A stretch of DNA of 9,977 nucleotides. Source: JAPLJU01 sp964547985. GTDB lineage: Bacteria; Desulfobacterota; Syntrophia; Syntrophales; UBA2192. Shown piece after piece: positions 6,139 through 9,977 of this stretch; the first letter of the stretch is position 1, and each line of letters begins with the position of its first letter. Location of the stretch: the NCBI GenBank assembly GCA_964547985.1, contig CAZJPV010000067.1, forward strand, positions 1 to 9,977, given 5' to 3'. The notes under the pieces are model-generated. The model worked only from the letters and a program-made list of their open reading frames with translations, was not told the origin of the DNA and did not search any database. The translations under genes were made by a program, and so were the position numbers.

Positions 6139-7302
6139 TTATCTGCACAGCTTCAAAATGTCGGCGATGATCTCCTTCGTGTAGCCCGAGAGTTTCCACG
6201 TTTCGGCGAGCACCACGGCATTCTCCGCGATTTTCTTAATATCCTTCCTCGGGATGTTGACTTCCCTGAGTTTCACCGGTGTCTTGATGGAAACGAACCA
6301 CGACTTGAGCTTCGAGATCCCGCGAGCCGCTGCCTTCACGTCGTCCTTGATCTTCACGCCGAAGACTTCCCTTGCGAGTCTCGCAAACTTGGCCGGGTTT
6401 TTTCGGCTCGCCCAGGTCATCCAGGCGGGGAGCACGATTGACAGTCCCGCCCCGTGGGGGACGTCGTACATGGCGCTCAGGGAATGCTCGATCATGTGGG
6501 CCGGATACCCCACGATCCCCATGCCCGCCGTCGTGAGCCCGTTGAAACCCAGCGTGGCGGCCCACATGAAGTTCGCCCGGGCATTATAATCCGCCGGGTC
6601 CTTGAGGCAGACCTCCGTCGCTTCCATGAGCGCGCGCATCAAGCTCTCCACGAGGCGGTCCTGGAGGTTACTTGCCGGTTCCGTGTTGTTGAAGTACCCT
6701 TCGAGCATGTGGGTGACGGTATCGGCGGCGCTGTATGCCGTGTAGGCATCGCTCAGCGTGGAAAGTGCGCAGGGGTCCATGATGGAGACCTTCGGCTGGA
6801 TGAAGGGTGAGCGGATGCTGAACTTCTGGCAGGTGTCTTCCTTCGTGATGACGGCCGCCGGGTTCATTTCTGAGGCGCTCGCGGAAATGGTGAGGATCGT
6901 CAGGACCGGCAGTGCGCCCCGGATGGGTTTCTTGTAGGTGAAGAAATCCCAGATGTCGTGGTCGGCTTTCACACCGCAGGCAATGGTCTTCGCCGTGTCA
7001 ATGACACTCCCGCCGCCGACGGCGAGTATCACATCCACCTGCTCCTTTTTGGCGACTTCGATTCCCTCCAGGACCTTGGAAAGAAATGGGTTGGAGCGGA
7101 CGCCCCCGAATTCAACACAAGGGATCTGAGCCTCTTTCAGTGAGGCCGCCACCTGGTCGTAGACACCGTTTTTCCTGATGCTCCCCGAGCCGTAGACCAT
7201 GAGAACTTTGCTTCCGAAGCGCTTCAGCTCCTGGCCGATTCTTGCGATACTGCCTTTCCCGAAGATGACCCTGGTCGGGTTTTCAAAGACGAAATTCTGC
7301 AT
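6139..7302 (-). CDS. Iron-containing alcohol dehydrogenase (butanol dehydrogenase/YqhD-like)
   Basis: A 387-residue group III (Fe-type) alcohol dehydrogenase. It starts MQNFVFENPTRVIFGKG as butanol dehydrogenase and YqhD proteins do. The nicotinamide nucleotide site is GGGSVIDTAK (96-105). Metal ligands are D194 and H198 in AADTVTHMLE, H273 in IEHSLSA and H283 in VPHGAG, all present. It should reduce aldehydes to alcohols, or the reverse, with NAD(P)H in the cytoplasm; the substrate is not predictable. GGGAGGT lies 3 nt before ATG, a tight but strong ribosome site. It is divergent from paaK and has a four-helix-bundle gene cassette inserted upstream on its own strand, so it may be read partly from that cassette. 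The 3' side is a repeat region without a clear terminator. Confidence 0.95.
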   Translation of the reverse strand: MQNFVFENPTRVIFGKGSIARIGQELKRFGSKVLMVYGSGSIRKNGVYDQVAASLKEAQIPCVEFGGVRSNPFLSKVLEGIEVAKKEQVDVILAVGGGSVIDTAKTIACGVKADHDIWDFFTYKKPIRGALPVLTILTISASASEMNPAAVITKEDTCQKFSIRSPFIQPKVSIMDPCALSTLSDAYTAYSAADTVTHMLEGYFNNTEPASNLQDRLVESLMRALMEATEVCLKDPADYNARANFMWAATLGFNGLTTAGMGIVGYPAHMIEHSLSAMYDVPHGAGLSIVLPAWMTWASRKNPAKFARLAREVFGVKIKDDVKAAARGISKLKSWFVSIKTPVKLREVNIPRKDIKKIAENAVVLAETWKLSGYTKEIIADILKLCR

Positions 7303-7318
7303 ATTACCTCCCGGTAAT
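7303..7318 (-). promoter_or_regulatory. Ribosome site of the alcohol dehydrogenase inside a small dyad
   Basis: On the minus strand ATTACC, GGGA, GGTAAT, then ATG. A 6-bp perfect inverted repeat has the Shine-Dalgarno GGGAGGT split between its loop and 3' arm. It could slightly mask initiation or be incidental. Confidence 0.4.
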
Positions 7319-7323
7319 CGATA

Positions 7324-7363
7324 TGGAATAATGGAACATTGGAATAATGGAATAATGGAATAA
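7324..7363 (+). repeat. Octamer tandem repeat tract (TGGAATAA), five units
   Basis: Units of exactly 8 bp: TGGAATAA, TGGAACAT, then three TGGAATAA, followed by TGGGT. It lies at the 3' side of the four-helix-bundle gene and points toward it. Confidence 0.95.
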
Positions 7364-7390
7364 TGGGTCTCGGGGTTAAAATCAAGGAAA

Positions 7391-7792
7391 TTAAAGGTCG
7401 TCGTCCCAGCTGCCTTCTTTGGCTTTTGCCCTCAGAGAGGAGATGAGCCTGACAAGGGAGTTCTCGATCCTGTAATGCAGCTCCTCTATCTTTTTGTAAT
7501 CCGTATCATTGATCTGGCCTGCGGCTCGGCAGCTTTCGTAACAGGAATGAAATTCCCCGCAGGATGCCAGTGCGATGTTGAGAAAGTTCAGATACTCTTT
7601 CAGGCTCTTCCGGCAATATCCTTCCGCGATGTTTCTGGATATGCTATGGGCGGCATCGATGCTGTTTGATGCTACTTTCTTGAAGGGATAAGGAAATTTA
7701 GTAAATACGGTGGCTGCCAGCATGTAAAGTGAAACTGCGTCTTGCCAGACCCGGAGGTTTTTGAAACCGCGATTGATGTTCTTGCGTTCCAT
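7391..7792 (-). CDS. Four-helix-bundle protein, 23S rRNA intervening-sequence/Avd-like (TIGR02436 type)
   Basis: A 133-residue protein with the family's usual pattern: FKNLRVWQDAV near residue 10, TKFPYPF, then SISRNIAEGYCRKSLKEY (50-67) and LNIALASCGE, ending in two amphipathic helices with an acidic tail. Relatives are encoded in 23S rRNA intervening sequences and include the Avd accessory protein of diversity-generating retroelements, where a pentameric bundle binds nucleic acid. Stand-alone genes like this one have no established role. The ATG at 7792 was chosen because family members begin a few residues before the FxxLxVW motif; the ATG at 7825 (MGNLKK) is possible. The frame stays open far upstream to 8230, but that part translates the octamer repeats and antisense paaK and is not gene. 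The gene is flanked on both sides by inward-pointing TGGAAT octamer tracts. Confidence 0.85.
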   Translation of the reverse strand: MERKNINRGFKNLRVWQDAVSLYMLAATVFTKFPYPFKKVASNSIDAAHSISRNIAEGYCRKSLKEYLNFLNIALASCGEFHSCYESCRAAGQINDTDYKKIEELHYRIENSLVRLISSLRAKAKEGSWDDDL

Positions 7793-7824
7793 GGAGGAGA
7801 TAATCCCTTTTTTCAAATTACCCA

Positions 7825-7848
7825 TCATTCCAGCATTCCAACATTCCA
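7825..7848 (-). repeat. Octamer tandem repeat tract (TGGAATGN), three units, inverted to the tract at 7324-7363
   Basis: On the minus strand TGGAATGT, TGGAATGC, TGGAATGA, then TGGGT. Same 8-bp period, same TGGAAT core and same TGGGT inner end as the tract on the other side of the gene, in the opposite orientation. Confidence 0.95.
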
Positions 7849-7852
7849 ATAC

Positions 7853-7890
7853 CCCGGAAGTTGCCTCGGTGCAAGGGTCAACTTCCCGGG
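7853..7890. other. Hairpin upstream of paaK
   Basis: CCCGGAAGTTG (7853-7863) and CAACTTCCCGGG (7879-7890) can pair with one bulged base around a 15-nt loop. It lies just outside the octamer cassette and 80 bp before paaK. CCTTCCTTT follows, so it resembles a weak terminator on the plus strand, although no plus-strand gene ends here. It could be a leader or operator. Confidence 0.45.
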
Positions 7891-7953
7891 CCCTTCCTTT
7901 ATAGATTTGACTTGATAAATTCACGTCCCGATTGTAAGAATTCCACAAAAGGT

Positions 7954-7963
7954 GAGGAGGGGG
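7954..7963 (+). promoter_or_regulatory. Shine-Dalgarno deciding the paaK start
   Basis: GAGGAGGGGG ends 6 nt before the ATG at 7970, making that the start rather than the in-frame GTG at 7952, which overlaps the ribosome site. Confidence 0.85.
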
Positions 7964-7969
7964 TATTAC

Positions 7970-9268
7970 ATGTACTGGGAAAAGGATATCGAAACCCTGC
8001 CGAGGGAGAAGCTCGAGGCCGTCCAGCTGGAACGTCTGAAAAGCACGCTCCAGAGGGCCGCTAAATCCCCGCATTATGTCAGTGTTTTCAGGGAAAAGGG
8101 ATTTGATCCAGCGAAGTTCAACGCGCTTCACGATGTGAGACACATTCCCCTCACGACGAAGGAGGATCTTCGTGCGAGTTGGCCTTATGGGTTCCTGGCT
8201 GTTTCGAAGGACGAACTCGTCCGGATGCACTCATCCACCGGCACCACGGGGAGGGCGACGGTCATCTTCCACACGGCAAACGACGTCAGCGAATGGGCCA
8301 ACCTCGTGGCCCGCTGCATGTATATGACGGGCGTGCGCAAGGGTGATGTCTTCCAGAACATGATGACCTATGGTCTCTTCACGGGAGGACTCGGCTTCCA
8401 TTACGGGGCCGAAAAAATCGGGGCCCTGGTCATCCCCGCGGGCGCCGGAAACAGCAAGCGCCAGATCCAGCTCATGCGCGACTTCGAAACCACGGTGATT
8501 CATATCATTCCCAGCTACGCCCTCTATCTCTACACGGTCTTCGAGGAGGTGGGTCTTGATCCGAAGAAGGATACGAAACTGAAAATTGCCTTTGTCGGGG
8601 CGGAGCCTCACTCGGAGAAAACGAGGAAACGGATCGAGGAATTCTACGGGATCAAGGCCTACAACTCCTATGGCCTCTCTGAAATGAACGGCCCCGGGGT
8701 GGCCTTCGAGTGTCCCTACCAGGCAGGCCTTCACATCTGGGAAGACAATTTCATCGTGGAGATTATCAACCCCGACACTCTCGAACCGTTGCCGGATGGT
8801 GAGGAGGGGGAGCTGGTCATGACGACCCTCCTACGAGAGGGGATGCCCATATTAAGGTACCGGACTAAGGACCTCACGCGGATTGTCCCGGGGACCTGCG
8901 AATGCGGCCGGACCCATCGCCGTATCGACAGAATCAAGGGAAGGACGGATGATATGCTCATCATCAAGGGCGTCAACATTTTTCCCATCCAGGTCGAGAA
9001 GAAACTCATGGAAATCCCCGGTGTGGGGACAGATTACGTCATCATTCTGGAACGGGAGGGATTCAACGACGTGATGACAGTCAAGGCGGAGGTGCAAAAG
9101 GAATTTTTTGACGGCAATCTCTTCCACCTCGAAGCCCTGCAGAAAAAAATCGTCGAAGCCTTGAAGAGCGACATCCTCATTACCCCGAAGGTTGATCTTG
9201 TGGCGCCAGGAAGCCTGCCGAAGACAGAAGGGAAGGCGGTCAGGGTTATAGATAACCGCAAGGAGTAG
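7970..9268 (+). CDS. paaK: Phenylacetate-CoA ligase
   Basis: A 432-residue ANL-superfamily adenylating enzyme starting MYWEKDIETLPREKLE, the usual PaaK N-terminus. Motifs in order: phosphate loop SSTGTTG (88-94), YGLSE (234-238), YRTKD (297-301), GRTDDMLIIKG at the hinge (324-334), and K422 in LPKTEGKAVR as the adenylation lysine. A CECGR pair (C310, C312) is as in PaaK relatives. It would activate phenylacetate or a similar aryl acid to its CoA thioester using ATP, in the cytoplasm. In anaerobes such paralogues go with aromatic amino acid oxidation and are often next to an ACT-domain protein and indolepyruvate oxidoreductase genes. The first of these is present; the second is not in the window. 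It is divergent from the alcohol dehydrogenase. The exact acid used cannot be fixed from sequence. Confidence 0.93.
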   Translation: MYWEKDIETLPREKLEAVQLERLKSTLQRAAKSPHYVSVFREKGFDPAKFNALHDVRHIPLTTKEDLRASWPYGFLAVSKDELVRMHSSTGTTGRATVIFHTANDVSEWANLVARCMYMTGVRKGDVFQNMMTYGLFTGGLGFHYGAEKIGALVIPAGAGNSKRQIQLMRDFETTVIHIIPSYALYLYTVFEEVGLDPKKDTKLKIAFVGAEPHSEKTRKRIEEFYGIKAYNSYGLSEMNGPGVAFECPYQAGLHIWEDNFIVEIINPDTLEPLPDGEEGELVMTTLLREGMPILRYRTKDLTRIVPGTCECGRTHRRIDRIKGRTDDMLIIKGVNIFPIQVEKKLMEIPGVGTDYVIILEREGFNDVMTVKAEVQKEFFDGNLFHLEALQKKIVEALKSDILITPKVDLVAPGSLPKTEGKAVRVIDNRKE

Positions 9269-9284
9269 CGGGCCTATGGCCCGC
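9268..9284 (+). other. GC-rich hairpin directly after the paaK stop
   Basis: GCGGGCC, TAT, GGCCCGC: a perfect 7-bp stem beginning at the last base of the stop codon. It has no T-run after it, so it is not a normal intrinsic terminator. It could protect the 3' end of the paaK message or belong to the repeat block that follows. Confidence 0.6.
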
Positions 9285-9285
9285 A

Positions 9286-9327
9286 GTGGCGAGTGGTGGG
9301 TTGTGAGTTGTCAGTTGTGCGTTGTGA
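9286..9327 (+). repeat. Heptamer tandem repeat tract, six units
   Basis: Six contiguous 7-bp units: GTGGCGA, GTGGTGG, GTTGTGA, GTTGTCA, GTTGTGC, GTTGTGA. Same family as 5867-5895. Confidence 0.9.
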
Positions 9328-9330
9328 GAA

Positions 9331-9424
9331 AGACTCAGATAGACCTGGATGGACTTAGATAGACTTAGACAGCCCGAATAGACTGGATAGACCGGATAGA
9401 CCGAACAGACCAGACAGACCCTGA
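9331..9424 (+). repeat. AGAC tandem array switching from a 10-bp to a 9-bp period
   Basis: Four 10-bp units (9331-9370, such as AGACTTAGAC) are followed by six 9-bp units (9371-9424, such as AGACCGGAT and AGACCAGAC). Most begin AGAC. The array ends 16 bp before the ribosome site of the ACT gene. Confidence 0.9.
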
Positions 9425-9440
9425 ACCCTTTGCCCATTAA

Positions 9441-9446
9441 AAAGGA
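9441..9446 (+). promoter_or_regulatory. Shine-Dalgarno deciding the ACT gene start
   Basis: AAGGAG lies 7 nt before the ATG at 9454. The longer frame opening at 9430 (TTG) would put this site inside the gene and is rejected. Confidence 0.85.
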
Positions 9447-9453
9447 GTGCAAT

Positions 9454-9909
9454 ATGACGGTGCATCAGCTATCGGTCTTTGCGGAGAACAAGCCGGGCCA
9501 GCTGGCCCGGATTACGCGTGTTCTGTCAAAAGAAAAAATCAACATCCGGGCCACCACCATCGCCACGTCGCATAGCTATGGCGTCATCAACATGATCGTG
9601 GATGACGCCAAGCGGGCGCAGAAGGCGCTCACGGCCGATGGGCTCATGGTCACCATGAAGGAGGTCATTGCCGTTGTCATCGAAGACAAGCCCGGTGGGC
9701 TTGACAAGCTGACACAGCTTCTGGCCAAAGAAAATGTCAATATCAACAACGCCTACGGTTTTGTTCTGGAGAGCTGGAAAACGGCTATATTCGTCGTTGA
9801 TGTGGATCAGATGGAAAAAGCCCAGCAGCTCATCAAGAAGGCCAAGTTCAAGACCCTCGATGATGAGTCGCTCGGGGCCGCGGAGCCATTCCATTATGTT
9901 AAATACTAA
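9454..9909 (+). CDS. Tandem ACT-domain protein
   Basis: A 151-residue protein made of two ACT domains (about residues 4-66 and 71-135), each with the glycine turn at the ligand site: NKPGQLARIT and DKPGGLDKLT. ACT domains bind small ligands, usually amino acids, at a dimer interface. With no catalytic domain attached, this one is likely a ligand sensor or regulatory subunit in the cytoplasm. It follows paaK on the same strand, a pairing frequent in anaerobes, so it may sense an aromatic amino acid or aryl acid and tune that pathway; this is inference. The 185-bp gap to paaK is unusually long for an operon and is filled by repeats. The C-terminal 15 residues (AAEPFHYVKY end) lie outside the domains. 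No terminator is seen; heptamer repeats begin 7 bp after the stop. Confidence 0.9.
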   Translation: MTVHQLSVFAENKPGQLARITRVLSKEKINIRATTIATSHSYGVINMIVDDAKRAQKALTADGLMVTMKEVIAVVIEDKPGGLDKLTQLLAKENVNINNAYGFVLESWKTAIFVVDVDQMEKAQQLIKKAKFKTLDDESLGAAEPFHYVKY

Positions 9910-9916
9910 CAAAGTA

Positions 9917-9937
9917 GTTGTGAGTTGTGGGTTGTGA
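9917..9937 (+). repeat. Heptamer tandem repeat tract, three units
   Basis: GTTGTGA, GTTGTGG, GTTGTGA, then GCATAAAAG. Related GTG-rich sequence continues to the window end (GAGTGGTCAATGGTGA), so the tract may extend beyond it. Confidence 0.85.
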
Positions 9938-9977
9938 GCATAAAAGATAGTGAAGAGTGCAGAGTGGTCAATGGTGA

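Noticed and set aside
5881..6441. A 186-residue plus-strand frame
   Set aside because: It consists of repeat units read from the other strand plus the antisense of the alcohol dehydrogenase 3' end, so it is not a gene.
7908..7945. TTGACT near 7911 as a -35 box for paaK
   Set aside because: No acceptable -10 box occurs 16-18 bp downstream; the nearest AT-rich hexamers match poorly.
7793..8230. Upstream extension of the four-helix-bundle frame, which is open to 8230 on the minus strand
   Set aside because: It translates the octamer repeats and the antisense strand of the paaK 5' end, and has no family similarity. The family N-terminus fits the ATG at 7792.
9268..9284. Hairpin after paaK as an intrinsic terminator
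   Set aside because: The stem is good but no T-run follows, and the ACT gene downstream seems to belong to the same transcript.
9286..9424. Possible CRISPR array
   Set aside because: The units are 7-10 bp, contiguous and degenerate, with no spacers and no cas genes.
9246..9452. A 68-residue minus-strand frame rich in VYPVYP and SLSK-like runs
   Set aside because: It is the translation of the AGAC array and heptamers. The periodic peptide reflects the 9-bp repeat.

Overview
The window looks like chromosomal DNA of an anaerobic, fairly GC-rich bacterium, most likely a Desulfobacterota (former Deltaproteobacteria) fermenter or syntroph. This is inferred from gene content: a PaaK-type CoA ligase followed by an ACT-domain protein, an oxalate/formate-family carrier, an iron-type alcohol dehydrogenase and a MobA-type enzyme, with intergenic spaces full of short repeats. 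No RNA gene or CRISPR array was seen.

Layout. (1) Positions 1-3114, plus strand: the C-terminal part of an ABC exporter, a family-2 glycosyltransferase and a putative nucleotidyltransferase of the NTP_transf_5 type, closely packed as one operon that begins outside the window. It resembles the tail of a surface-glycan or modified-peptide export locus. (2) 3078-3864: a small IS200/REP-associated (RAYT) tyrosine transposase bracketed by a perfect 24-bp inverted repeat. A further left copy is translated as the last residues of the nucleotidyltransferase. A bidirectional terminator follows. (3) 3928-5865, minus strand: mobA, then an OFA-family carrier. mobA is intact in frame but has no canonical start codon, because a heptamer repeat tract lies exactly where its start and ribosome binding site should be. 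(4) 5867-6122: a composite repeat region of heptamer tracts and two diverged copies of a hairpin-forming unit of about 48 bp. (5) 6139-7302, minus strand: an iron-containing alcohol dehydrogenase. (6) 7324-7848: a small four-helix-bundle (23S IVS/Avd-like) gene between tracts of an octamer repeat in opposite orientation. It lies in the divergent promoter region of the dehydrogenase and paaK. (7) 7970-9909, plus strand: paaK and a double-ACT protein. Their 185-bp gap is filled by a hairpin, a heptamer tract and an array that switches from a 10-bp to a 9-bp period. The heptamers return after the ACT gene.

How the parts work together. PaaK and the ACT protein probably act in aromatic acid or aromatic amino acid metabolism. 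MobA and the OFA carrier could both serve formate/molybdoenzyme metabolism. The most unusual content is the repeat ecology: a RAYT with its own termini, a bracketed four-helix-bundle cassette, and tandem repeats of period 7, 8 and 9/10 confined to gaps, apparently damaging or altering the ends of neighbouring genes.
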